Below are positions 1-5,938 of a stretch of DNA of 5,938 bases, in pieces. The notes below the pieces were generated by a model. That model was not told the DNA's origin, searched no databases, and was given only the letters and a program-made list of their open reading frames with translations. This DNA is from Clostridia bacterium (lineage in GTDB: Bacteria > Bacillota_E > SLMV01 > PUMD01). Every line of letters begins with the position of its first letter. Within the stretch, counting starts at the first letter, position 1. The DNA is taken from contig PWUB01000039.1 in NCBI GenBank assembly GCA_003563755.1, forward strand, positions 1-5,938, in the 5' to 3' direction. The position numbers and the translations under genes are program-made.

Positions 1-64
1 CCTGAATCGATGTCACCCCATTTACTGCCTTCCGGGCCTGGGTTCTGTTCTGCACAGCCTTCTG

Positions 65-100
65 AGCAGCCGGGGTCCTCGTTCGCCGGTCCCGGTTGCT
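65..100 (+). other. Imperfect stem-loop, better on the + strand RNA
   Basis: Bases 65-77 can pair with 88-100 to give a 13-bp stem around a 10-nt loop (78-87). Ten pairs are Watson-Crick and three (69/96, 75/90, 76/89) are G-U wobbles in a + strand transcript. In a minus-strand transcript the same three positions become C/A mismatches, so the structure favours + strand RNA. No T-run follows on either side, so it is not a standard intrinsic terminator. It could be the 3' end structure of an upstream + strand gene, part of a long leader, or chance. Confidence 0.3.
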
Positions 101-175
101 ATTGACGCGCCAGCGATCCGACGCACCGCTCTCCTCATCGCGTCCCACGCCGGATCCGTCGTGCTCCAGCCTCCG

Positions 176-223
176 AGATCAGACGTGATTCCCACTCCAA
201 TCGCGTGACGTGGGCGCTGATCT
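176..223. repeat. Interrupted inverted repeat (outer 7-bp arms)
   Basis: The outer arms AGATCAG (176-182) and CTGATCT (217-223) are perfect inverted copies. Inside them C184-G185 can pair with C215-G216 after a one-base bulge. CCCAC (191-195) can then pair with GTGGG (210-214), leaving a 14-nt loop. The result is a long, bulged stem rather than a clean operator or terminator. There is no T-tract next to it. Its role is unknown; it may be a structured leader element or chance. Confidence 0.2.
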
Positions 224-436
224 TCTTCTCCTGCCGCTCCGGCACTGGCCGAGTCTTTCATCGGCACAATGTCCTCGCAGACCATTTGCATTGCACCCCG
301 CATACCTCGGTAGCTCGTGATGCTTACACCGCTCGTCAGGTCAGACTGCCTCCTGGCGACCCGCACTCGCCAGCATGAGGTCAGGATTCCTCGTCGGGCT
401 CCCGATCGCCCAGAATGCGGCCGCAGGCTACATGAG

Positions 437-464
437 CGGACTGTTTCGAAGACGCAACAGTCCG
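437..464. promoter_or_regulatory. Perfect 9-bp inverted repeat, possible operator or hairpin
   Basis: CGGACTGTT (437-445) and AACAGTCCG (456-464) are exact inverted copies separated by 10 bases. The arms lie about 150-180 bp before the start of the binding-protein gene. The symmetry and the spacing of the arm centres (about 19 bp, roughly two helical turns) would suit a dimeric regulator. The sequence could equally form an RNA hairpin. No T-run follows in either direction, which argues against an intrinsic terminator. No regulator gene is in the window, so a binding partner cannot be proposed. Confidence 0.35.
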
Positions 465-601
465 GATCGGCTGCACCGCACCGACGCTCAATCATCATCC
501 TGCCGAACCCCGTCACCAACTCGAACTGCGACACAACCGATGTGAGAACAAAAGCATCTCCCAGTTGCATAAGGGCGGGACCCGTCAACATACACATTAC
601 A

Positions 602-608
602 GGGAGGG
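602..608 (+). promoter_or_regulatory. Ribosome binding site that fixes the GTG start at 615
   Basis: GGGAGGG lies 6 nt before a GTG codon at 615. No ATG in this frame would keep the signal peptide; the first downstream Met is residue 45, well past the lipobox cysteine. The site therefore decides in favour of the GTG start. Confidence 0.75.
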
Positions 609-614
609 ATTATC

Positions 615-2240
615 GTGAAGCATCGACCCTTGCTGTACGGTGTGGTACTGGCACTGCTGCTGTTTGCCGCCGTCGGATGCGCTCCGGAGGTGGCAGACCC
701 GCCGGAGGAGGAGGCCCCGGAACCGGAACCGGTTGAGGAGATCGACATGATAACGCTGATGGTCGGCCGGGACATGCCCACGACCCTGGATCCAGGCAAG
801 GCCAACGAAGTGTGCTCCGCCACGCCCGTCCGGGCCATGTACGAGACGCTGGTGGGCTACAGGGGTTCGGGCACTGAGGAGCTGGAGCCCGTACTGGCGA
901 GAGACTGGGAGATCTCGTCCGACGGAATAACCTACACATTCTACCTGCGAGAGGGCGTGAAGTTTCACGACGGAACCGATCTGGATGCCGACGCCGTCAA
1001 GTTCTCCTTCGATCGCGCCATCGAGCTGGGACACGCTCCGGCCGACATCTTCGGACCCGTCGATGAGATTGCCGTCCTGGACAGCCATACACTCGAGATG
1101 ACCCTCGAGTACCCCTATGCCCCGTTTCTGTACACGCTGGCAAGCCAGGTGGGCCCCCTGGTAGTCAGCCCCACTGCGGTGCGGGAGCACGAGGTCGAAG
1201 GCGACCTGGCGCAGGAGTGGCTCCACGACAACGCCGCCGGCACCGGTCCCTTCCGCTTCGAGGAGTGGATCCCCGGGCAGCAGGTGTCCCTGGCCCGCTT
1301 CGATGATTACTGGAAGGGCTGGGAGGATCACCAGAACGTCGAGAGGATCACCATAAAGAACGTGGTGGAGCCGGCCACCATCCGCATGCTGCTGGAAAAG
1401 GGCGACCTGGACACCAGCGTCTTCAGCTCCCAGGACGACTGGCCGGCCTTCGACGCCAACCCGGACATCAACCTGAACCGCAATGCCACCCTCAACACCC
1501 TGTACCACATGCTGAACGTCATCAACGAACCCCTGAACGACGTCAGGGTGAGAGAGGCCGTCTCGCTGGCCTACGACGCCCAGCTGGCCATCGAGCAGGT
1601 CTTCAGCGGGTACGCCTACGAACTGAGGGGTGTCCTCCCCTCAAACCAGTGGGGGTATGCCGGCGATCTTCCGCCTCACGAGTACGATCTGGACCGGGCG
1701 GCGGAGCTTCTCGCAGAGGCCGGCTATCCCGAGGGCGGCTTCAAGATGAGGTACGCCTACGTTGAGGGCAGCGAGCCGGCGCGGCAGGCCGCCGAGGTCC
1801 TGCAGGCGGGCCTTTCTCGGGTCGGGGTCGAACTGGAGATCGTCCCCATGACCTGGCCCACCCTGTGGTCGGCGATATCGGATCCGGAGACGGTGCCGGA
1901 CATATACGCGTTCTACTGGTTCCCCCGCGTCGCGGACCCCGACAACTGGCTCTACGTCATGTTCCATTCCGAGATGCAGGGCGAGGCCGGCTACAACTGC
2001 ATCTACTACGAGAACTCCCGGGTTGACGAGCTGCTGGATGCGGCCCGGCGAACCCCGGACCGGGATGCCAGGGTAGAAATGTACGAGGAGATCCAGCACC
2101 TGATCGCCGGCGACTACGCCATCATCCCGGTGGCCCAGCTGGACGTCGCCTACCCGATGGGGTCGTGGGTGAGGGGCTACGTGTTCAACCCCATGTACAT
2201 CGGCACGTACAACTTCTACGACATGTACACGAGCGAATGA
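615..2240 (+). CDS. ABC transporter substrate-binding lipoprotein, family 5 (peptide/nickel type)
   Basis: This 541-residue solute receptor for an ABC importer would be held on the outer face of the cytoplasmic membrane by a lipid anchor. Residues 1-21 form a lipoprotein signal peptide: K2 and R4, a hydrophobic core, then AVGC with the probable lipidated Cys22. Residues 27-44 are an acidic, proline-rich spacer. The family-5 receptor signature (SBP_bac_5) is clear at 96-120, running from RDWEISSDG through YTF to [11 protein letters not shown] second typical segment is [11 protein letters not shown] (435-445), and the C-terminal lobe strand carries YAIIPV (about 501-506) and VRGYVFNP (519-526). 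Length and order match complete family members. The GTG start is fixed by a strong ribosome site and the signal peptide. It is the first gene of the series and precedes two matching permeases. The family takes peptides, nickel, sugars, opines and other solutes, so the ligand cannot be read from sequence; the enzymes downstream hint at a hydantoin-related or amino-acid-derived compound. Confidence 0.93.
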   Translation: MKHRPLLYGVVLALLLFAAVGCAPEVADPPEEEAPEPEPVEEIDMITLMVGRDMPTTLDPGKANEVCSATPVRAMYETLVGYRGSGTEELEPVLARDWEISSDGITYTFYLREGVKFHDGTDLDADAVKFSFDRAIELGHAPADIFGPVDEIAVLDSHTLEMTLEYPYAPFLYTLASQVGPLVVSPTAVREHEVEGDLAQEWLHDNAAGTGPFRFEEWIPGQQVSLARFDDYWKGWEDHQNVERITIKNVVEPATIRMLLEKGDLDTSVFSSQDDWPAFDANPDINLNRNATLNTLYHMLNVINEPLNDVRVREAVSLAYDAQLAIEQVFSGYAYELRGVLPSNQWGYAGDLPPHEYDLDRAAELLAEAGYPEGGFKMRYAYVEGSEPARQAAEVLQAGLSRVGVELEIVPMTWPTLWSAISDPETVPDIYAFYWFPRVADPDNWLYVMFHSEMQGEAGYNCIYYENSRVDELLDAARRTPDRDARVEMYEEIQHLIAGDYAIIPVAQLDVAYPMGSWVRGYVFNPMYIGTYNFYDMYTSE

Positions 2241-2246
2241 CCCGGA

Positions 2247-2283
2247 GGTGCGGGGTGCGGATGACCGCGTCCCGCCCCGCACC
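2247..2283 (+). promoter_or_regulatory. GC-rich intercistronic hairpin between receptor and permease genes
   Basis: GGTGCGGGG (2247-2255) pairs perfectly with CCCCGCACC (2275-2283). The stem can extend inward by a U-G pair (2256/2274), a G-C pair (2257/2273) and, after a one-base bulge, two more G-C pairs (2259-2260 with 2271-2272), leaving a loop of about 10 nt. It begins 6 nt after the receptor stop codon and ends directly against the Shine-Dalgarno of the permease. No T-run follows, so it is not a full intrinsic terminator. Intercistronic hairpins in binding-protein transporter operons are known to protect the upstream message from 3' exonucleases or to reduce downstream expression (the malE-malF REP region is the classic case). 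By position this one could do either. Confidence 0.6.
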
Positions 2284-2284
2284 C

Positions 2285-2290
2285 GGAGGG
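2285..2290 (+). promoter_or_regulatory. Ribosome binding site that fixes the permease start at 2299
   Basis: GGAGGG lies 8 nt before ATG 2299. An in-frame GTG at 2248 would add 17 hydrophilic residues ahead of the first membrane helix and falls inside the hairpin stem, so the ATG is preferred. The site abuts the 3' arm of that hairpin. Confidence 0.7.
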
Positions 2291-2298
2291 AGCCTGCG

Positions 2299-3309
2299 AT
2301 GCTGCTGAGCTACATCACCGGGAGACTCTTCCTGGCCTGCTTCGTGATCCTGGGCGTGTTGACGCTAACCTTTGCCATCTCCCACGTGATCCCCGCCGAC
2401 CCGGCGCGGGCGGCCGCGGGACTGCACGCCGGCCCGGAGGCGGTGGAGGCCATGCGGCGGGAGATGGGGCTGGATCGCCCGGTGCTCCAGCGATATTTCA
2501 TGTACCTCGGCGGGCTGTTGCGGGGCGACCTCGGGAGGTCCATCCACACGCGAAGGCCGGTCCTGCGCGACCTCAGGGACTACTTCCCCGCCACGGCGGA
2601 ACTGGTGTTTCTCAGCTTCGGGCTCTCCAGCCTGCTCGGCCTCTGCATGGGCATCGTGGCCGCCGTCAGGCGCAACACCGTCGTCGATCACTTCTGCCGG
2701 ATTCTGAGCATCGTCGGCGTCGCGGTTCCGATGTTCTGGCTCGCCCTGATGATGCAGCTTCTGTTCTACCGCAGGCTGGGCTGGCTTCCCTTCGGCGGCC
2801 GTATCGCCGATGCCATCGGTGCCCCCGTCCGGGTGACCGGCATGATGCTCATCGACACGCTCCTGGCCGGGAACCTGGCGGGGTTCGCCAGCGTTCTGCG
2901 CCACGCGGCCCTTCCGACCATCACGCTGGCCTCCTACCCCGTGGCCATGATCACCCGCCTGACGCGCTCCAGCATGCTGGAGGTCATGACCCAGCAGTAC
3001 ATATACACCGCCAGGGCCAAGGGCCTGAGGGAGCGCGTAGTCATCAACAAGCACGCCCTGAAGAATGCACTGATCCCGGTGCTGACCGTCATCGGGCTGC
3101 AGTTCGGCTTCGTCCTCGGCGGAAATGTCGTCGTGGAGCTCATCTTCAACTGGGCCGGCATGGGACTGTATGTGGTCAACTCCATCATGACCATGGACTC
3201 CCCCGCCATCATGGGCTGCACCCTGGTCATCGCCCTGGTGTTCTGCACGGTTAACCTGCTGGTGGATCTTCTGTACGCGTGGGTCGATCCCAGGGTGAAG
3301 TACGGATGA
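2299..3309 (+). CDS. ABC transporter permease, DppB/OppB type
   Basis: This 336-residue inner-membrane subunit would form half of the import channel together with the next gene product. Visible hallmarks of the DppB side are an N-terminal helix starting YITGRLF (about 5-30), RGDLGRS (75-81), the cytoplasmic EAA loop at about 236-260 (TARAKGL followed by HALKNALIP, the contact site for the ATPase), FNWAGMG (283-289, the family's usual F-WPG-G position with Ala for Pro), and the C-terminal ending YAWVDPRVKYG (326-336). About six membrane segments can be seen, near 8-30, 100-123, 134-157, 203-221, 257-281 and 303-326. Length is usual for the family. The start at ATG 2299 is set by a good ribosome site. 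The stop overlaps the start of the second permease by 4 nt. The sequence does not show which solute it carries; peptides, nickel and opine-like compounds all use this family. Confidence 0.94.
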   Translation: MLLSYITGRLFLACFVILGVLTLTFAISHVIPADPARAAAGLHAGPEAVEAMRREMGLDRPVLQRYFMYLGGLLRGDLGRSIHTRRPVLRDLRDYFPATAELVFLSFGLSSLLGLCMGIVAAVRRNTVVDHFCRILSIVGVAVPMFWLALMMQLLFYRRLGWLPFGGRIADAIGAPVRVTGMMLIDTLLAGNLAGFASVLRHAALPTITLASYPVAMITRLTRSSMLEVMTQQYIYTARAKGLRERVVINKHALKNALIPVLTVIGLQFGFVLGGNVVVELIFNWAGMGLYVVNSIMTMDSPAIMGCTLVIALVFCTVNLLVDLLYAWVDPRVKYG

Positions 3310-4136
3310 TGAGATCCCTGCGGAGGTCTGCAGAGAACCCGACCCTCCTGCTCGGCGCCTCCATTGTGGCGGCCCTGGTCCTGGTCGCCGCTCTGGCCCC
3401 GGTCCTGTCCTCTCACGATCCCACCGAGCCCTTCGTCGGGGGCAGGCTGCAGCCCCCGTCGCCGGCCCACCTCCTGGGGACGGATGAGATGGGCAGGGAC
3501 ATGCTGAGCCGAGTGATATTCGGGTCGCGCATCTCGCTGCGGGTGGGCCTGCTCGTCATATCCCTCGCCGGCACCGTGGGCATCACCCTGGGGGCTATCG
3601 CCGGCTACTGGGGAGGAAGGGTCGAGACCACCGTCATGCGAATCACCGACGTCTTTCTGGCCTTTCCCCGCCTGGTGCTGGCGCTGGCTGTCGTCACCTC
3701 CCTGGGGCCCGGCATCACCAATGCCATGGTCGCCGTCACCGTCACCTGGTGGCCGTGGTACTGCCGCCTGATGCGGAGCCTGGTGCTGCCCCTCCGGGGG
3801 CGGGAGTTCGTGGAGGCGGCCAGGGCCTCCGGCTCCAGCAACGTCCGGATCATCCTCCGGCACATCCTGCCGAACTGCGTCGCCCCCCTCATCGTCCAGG
3901 CCACCATGGACATGGGGTACGTGGTGCTGACCATGGCGGCCCTGGGGTTCATCGGACTCGGCGCCCAGCCCCCGACCCCGGAGTGGGGCGCCATGGTCGC
4001 AGCGGGTCGGCGCTACCTGATGGACTTCTGGTGGTACATCACCTTCCCGGGCCTGGCCATCTTCCTTACCGTGCTCGGCTTCAGCCTGTTGGGAGACGGC
4101 ATCCGCGACGTCATAGACCCGTTGACCTCTGACTGA
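3306..4136 (+). CDS. ABC transporter permease, DppC/OppC type
   Basis: This 276-residue protein is the second channel subunit, partner of the preceding permease. It has the short N-terminal tail and first helix (about 13-35) of the DppC side. Next comes the periplasmic-loop motif HLLGTDEMGRD with LSRVIFGSR (55-75). The EAA loop lies at about 168-194 (FVEAARASG followed by ILRHILPN). The strongly conserved LGFIGLGAQPPTPEWGAM segment is at 213-230. The C-terminal helix and tail PGLAIFLTVLGFSLLGDG, then IRDVIDP, span 248-271. Its ATG shares the ATGA junction with the upstream stop codon; only a weak AGGGTGA (3292-3298) could act as a ribosome site, so translation is probably coupled. A longer in-frame start at 3279 would lie inside the upstream gene and is not favoured. 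The next gene follows after 46 nt and is not an ATPase, which is unusual for this transporter type. Confidence 0.94.
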   Translation: MMRSLRRSAENPTLLLGASIVAALVLVAALAPVLSSHDPTEPFVGGRLQPPSPAHLLGTDEMGRDMLSRVIFGSRISLRVGLLVISLAGTVGITLGAIAGYWGGRVETTVMRITDVFLAFPRLVLALAVVTSLGPGITNAMVAVTVTWWPWYCRLMRSLVLPLRGREFVEAARASGSSNVRIILRHILPNCVAPLIVQATMDMGYVVLTMAALGFIGLGAQPPTPEWGAMVAAGRRYLMDFWWYITFPGLAIFLTVLGFSLLGDGIRDVIDPLTSD

Positions 4137-4182
4137 ACGGTGTGAAACGGAGACGGTCCCCCCGGATGGGAGTGAGTGATCG

Positions 4183-4914
4183 ATGAAGAGCATCTGTATC
4201 ATCGCGCCGATCTCAACGCCAGTGCGCCACAGCAAGAGCGACCCGGAGGCAATCCCGGGGGAGCCCCCGGTCCGGATCCGGCGGGTCTACCTGCCCTCCG
4301 CCCCTCCCTCGATCGAATGCGAGTACGACATCGCCCGGGCCGCCGCCCCCGTCGCCGAGGCGGCACTGGACGCACAGAGGAGCGGTGACGATGCGGTGGT
4401 GGTGGACTGCTTCGCAGATCCGGGGGTCAGGGCGGCCCGCGAGCTGGTCAGCATTCCCGTGTGCGGGGCCGGTGAGACCTCGATGCGGGTGGCGGCGGGC
4501 CTCGCCGGGCCCTTCTCCGTGGTGACGGTGCTGGAAAGCATCATCCCCATCATACGGGACAGCGCCCGGCAGATCGGTGCAGCCGACCGGTTGGCTTCGG
4601 TGCGCAGCATCGGAGTGCCGGTTCAGAGGCTGCCGGATGCGGACCTGGGCGCGCTCATATTCGCCGAGGCGGCCGGTGCGGTCGACGACGACGGGGCCAC
4701 GGCAGTGGTCCTGGGCTGCACCGGACTGGTCGGCGTCAGCGAAGAGGTGCAGAAGAGGCTGCGGCGGCGGTCCGGTCAACACATCCCGGTGATCGACGCC
4801 TCCTCAGTGCCTGTAATGTACGCCTGGATGCTGGTGCAGGCGGGCCTCCGCCACAGCAAGCGACACTACCGGTTTCCCCCGGAGAAGGATCCCCCGGGGC
4901 GGTCATCAAATTGA
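4183..4914 (+). CDS. Hydantoin/Asp-Glu racemase family protein
   Basis: This 243-residue cytoplasmic enzyme belongs to the cofactor-independent Asp/Glu/hydantoin racemase superfamily. Members use two cysteines to remove and return a proton at a carbon next to a carbonyl. Both candidate catalytic residues are present in typical settings: Cys76 in DCFADPG (75-81), followed by RE and IPVCGAGE (91-98), and Cys179 in VLGCTGL (176-182). GPFSVVTV (109-116) and IPVIDASSVPV (201-211) fit the two repeated alpha/beta lobes. The DCF-DPG pattern points to the hydantoin/allantoin racemase branch more than to glutamate racemase, but maleate-isomerase-like or arylmalonate-decarboxylase-like activity cannot be excluded. 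Length is normal. The last 20 residues are polar and basic, unlike the core. ATG 4183 is preceded by GGGAG (4168-4172). It sits 46 nt after the permease gene and 19 nt before the DUF917 gene, consistent with a role in metabolising the imported solute. Confidence 0.85.
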   Translation: MKSICIIAPISTPVRHSKSDPEAIPGEPPVRIRRVYLPSAPPSIECEYDIARAAAPVAEAALDAQRSGDDAVVVDCFADPGVRAARELVSIPVCGAGETSMRVAAGLAGPFSVVTVLESIIPIIRDSARQIGAADRLASVRSIGVPVQRLPDADLGALIFAEAAGAVDDDGATAVVLGCTGLVGVSEEVQKRLRRRSGQHIPVIDASSVPVMYAWMLVQAGLRHSKRHYRFPPEKDPPGRSSN

Positions 4915-4920
4915 GACATG

Positions 4921-4925
4921 GGAGG
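4921..4925 (+). promoter_or_regulatory. Ribosome binding site for the DUF917 gene
   Basis: GGAGG ends 8 nt before ATG 4934. A second ATG follows at once (4937), 11 nt away. The first is the better spaced, so it is taken as the start; the difference is one residue. Confidence 0.6.
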
Positions 4926-4933
4926 AGATTGAG

Positions 4934-5938
4934 ATGATGAGACTGGAGACGCCCGAGGCCTGTGAGGCCTTCGTTCAGGGCTGTGCATTCTACGGAGTGG
5001 GCGGTGGCGGGGACCCGGCGCGGGGGCTGAAGGTCCTGCTCGAGGCCCTGGAAGAGGACCTGTCCCTGGGGTGGGTCCCGGCCGACCAACTGGATGAGGA
5101 CCTGCTGGTGGCCTGCGTCTGGGGCATGGGATCCATCGCCCCGGAGAGCCCGGAACGCAGAGAGAAGATGCGGCGGCTGGGACTTGACGAACCGGTGCAG
5201 CTTGAGAGCATGCAGGGGGCAGTTCGAGACATGGAGGACTTCATCGGCAAAAGGATCGGGGCGGTCATCGCCCTGGAGCCCGGCGGAACCAACACCCCCA
5301 ACCCCCTGGTCGCAGCGGCGAGGATGGGACTCCCCCTCATCGACGGCGACCTGGCCGGGCGCGCCATCCCGGAGGTGACCCAGACCCTTCCGGTGGTGGC
5401 CGGGTTTCCCCTCACCCCGATGACCAGCGTGGATGGGTGGGGCAACCGCTGCATCATCCGGGAGGCCTTCAACGAGCACCTGGCGGAGAGAATCGGCAAA
5501 CTCCTCGCCGAGGCCACCTACCGCTACACCCACATGTGCGGTTTTGTGCAGCCCGTGGGACAGCTGCGCGGCAACATGGTCGCCGGGACGGTGAGCCGAT
5601 GCCTGGAGGCGGGACGCAGCCTCCTGCGCGCCCGTCGCGAGGGAGTCGACCCGGTTCAGGCCCTTCGGGAGGCCACCGGGGCCCACATCATCTTTGAGGG
5701 CCGGGTCTGCGCCAGGGACTGGAAGAACGAGGACGGCTACATGGTCGGCACCTCCGAGATCAGCGGACGGGGCGACTACCGGCGACGTGCGCTGAAGGTC
5801 TGGTACAAGAACGAACACCACATCAGCTGGCTCGACGGGGTGCCCCATGTGACCAGCCCGGACCTGATTGCCATCGTGGACCGGGAGGACGGGGTGCCCG
5901 TGACCAACACCGACCTGGCCGGGGGCATGGATGTGGCG
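4934..5938 (+). CDS. DUF917 / S-methyl-thiohydantoin desulfurase-like protein, 3' end outside window
   Basis: The frame stays open for 335 codons to the last base, with no stop codon. Family members are usually around 360 residues, so roughly 25-30 C-terminal residues are probably missing. The N-terminal domain (about 5-165) shows the glycine-rich GVGGGGDP (21-28) and the core motif EPGGTNTPNPLVAAA (115-129), followed by GLPLIDGDLAGRAIPE (132-147). The C-terminal domain shows YKNEHHISWLDG (291-302), then PDLIAIVDREDG (309-320) and PVTNTDL (322-328). These match the DUF917 family, whose domains are now named after S-methyl-thiohydantoin desulfurase; some fungal members are, to my knowledge, fused to hydantoinase/oxoprolinase domains. 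Most members have no assayed reaction, so the exact activity here is open. It is preceded by a racemase gene 19 nt upstream, and probably shares its message. A hydrolytic or desulfurising step on a five-membered hydantoin-like ring is a reasonable inference. Confidence 0.88.
   Translation, partial: MMRLETPEACEAFVQGCAFYGVGGGGDPARGLKVLLEALEEDLSLGWVPADQLDEDLLVACVWGMGSIAPESPERREKMRRLGLDEPVQLESMQGAVRDMEDFIGKRIGAVIALEPGGTNTPNPLVAAARMGLPLIDGDLAGRAIPEVTQTLPVVAGFPLTPMTSVDGWGNRCIIREAFNEHLAERIGKLLAEATYRYTHMCGFVQPVGQLRGNMVAGTVSRCLEAGRSLLRARREGVDPVQALREATGAHIIFEGRVCARDWKNEDGYMVGTSEISGRGDYRRRALKVWYKNEHHISWLDGVPHVTSPDLIAIVDREDGVPVTNTDLAGGMDVA

Larger units (their letters stand above)
1..601. other. Upstream region with no supportable gene
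   Basis: This 600-base stretch holds no coding region I can defend. A 191-codon open frame runs on the minus strand (22-597), but its product is rich in Cys, Arg and Ser and shows no recognisable family motif. Its third codon positions are also far less G/C-biased than in the genes to the right. Base composition is lower in G+C than the operon: rows starting at 1, 241 and 541 count to about 57%, 58% and 48%. No tRNA or rRNA is recognisable. The region contains three inverted repeats, listed separately, and lies directly before the first gene of the operon, so it probably carries the promoter and control sites. No promoter hexamer pair is convincing enough to call. It could also include remains of a decayed gene. 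Confidence 0.6.

Noticed and set aside
532..544. CACA-N5-TGTG small inverted repeat
   Set aside because: Four-base arms are expected by chance and the order does not match a known operator class such as TGTGA-N6-TCACA.
576..584. CGGGACCCG short palindrome just before the first gene
   Set aside because: Arms of only four bases in GC-rich DNA; no second copy nearby to support an operator.
565..594. Promoter-like pair TTGCAT (565-570) and CATACA (589-594)
   Set aside because: The -10 match is only three of six, the spacer is 18 nt, and transcription would start almost on the ribosome site. Too weak to call.
22..597. 191-codon open frame on the minus strand upstream of the operon
   Set aside because: No recognisable family motif, odd Cys/Arg/Ser-rich composition, and weak third-position G/C bias compared with the real genes. 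No clear ribosome site was identified for its start near 597.
597..1508. 303-codon minus-strand open frame opposite the receptor gene
   Set aside because: Antisense shadow of the receptor gene, which carries the family-5 signature and signal peptide on the + strand.
2248..2298. 17-residue N-terminal extension of the first permease from GTG 2248
   Set aside because: The added residues are hydrophilic, the GTG lies inside the hairpin stem, and ATG 2299 has a good ribosome site at proper spacing.
4137..4182. Possible terminator between second permease and racemase genes
   Set aside because: No convincing stem and no T-run; the 46-nt gap fits read-through within one operon.
2934..4235. 433-codon minus-strand open frame across both permeases
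   Set aside because: It lies antisense to two clear permease genes; its His/Gln/Gly/Pro-rich product is typical of the complement of high-GC coding sequence.
4736..5848. 370-codon minus-strand open frame opposite the racemase end and DUF917 gene
   Set aside because: Antisense to well-supported coding sequence with conserved family motifs on the + strand; it has no motifs of its own.

Overview
The window is high-GC bacterial DNA. Every convincing gene lies on the + strand, in one tightly spaced series from about position 615 to the right edge. The layout is a family-5 (peptide/nickel-type) substrate-binding lipoprotein, a DppB-type permease, a DppC-type permease, a hydantoin/Asp-Glu racemase-like enzyme, and a DUF917 (S-methyl-thiohydantoin desulfurase-like) protein cut by the window end. 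The gaps are 58 nt, a 4-nt overlap, 46 nt and 19 nt, which suggests a single operon. Strong GGAGG-type ribosome sites, a lipoprotein binding protein and strong G/C preference at third codon positions fit a high-GC bacterium. The species or phylum cannot be fixed from this sequence; Chloroflexota, Synergistota, Actinomycetota or a high-GC Firmicute are all possible.

Positions 1-601 hold no gene I can support. This stretch is visibly less GC-rich than the genes (three 60-base rows counted by hand gave about 48-58% G+C). It carries several inverted repeats: 65-100, 176-223, and a perfect 9-bp repeat at 437-464. It is probably the upstream regulatory region of the operon, perhaps with decayed sequence or the tail of another transcription unit.

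Positions 615-4136 encode the import part: a membrane-anchored solute receptor and two inner-membrane permeases. A very stable GC-rich hairpin sits between the receptor stop codon and the Shine-Dalgarno sequence of the first permease. This is a plausible device for making more receptor than permease. No ATP-binding subunit is present in the window; it must lie downstream or elsewhere.

Positions 4183-5938 encode the catabolic part. A two-cysteine racemase of the hydantoin-racemase type is followed by a DUF917 protein, a family linked to thiohydantoin/hydantoin chemistry. Together with the transporter, this suggests an uptake-and-breakdown cluster for a hydantoin-like, thiohydantoin-like or related amino-acid-derived compound rather than a general dipeptide importer. 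That reading is an inference from families and gene order, not shown directly by the sequence.
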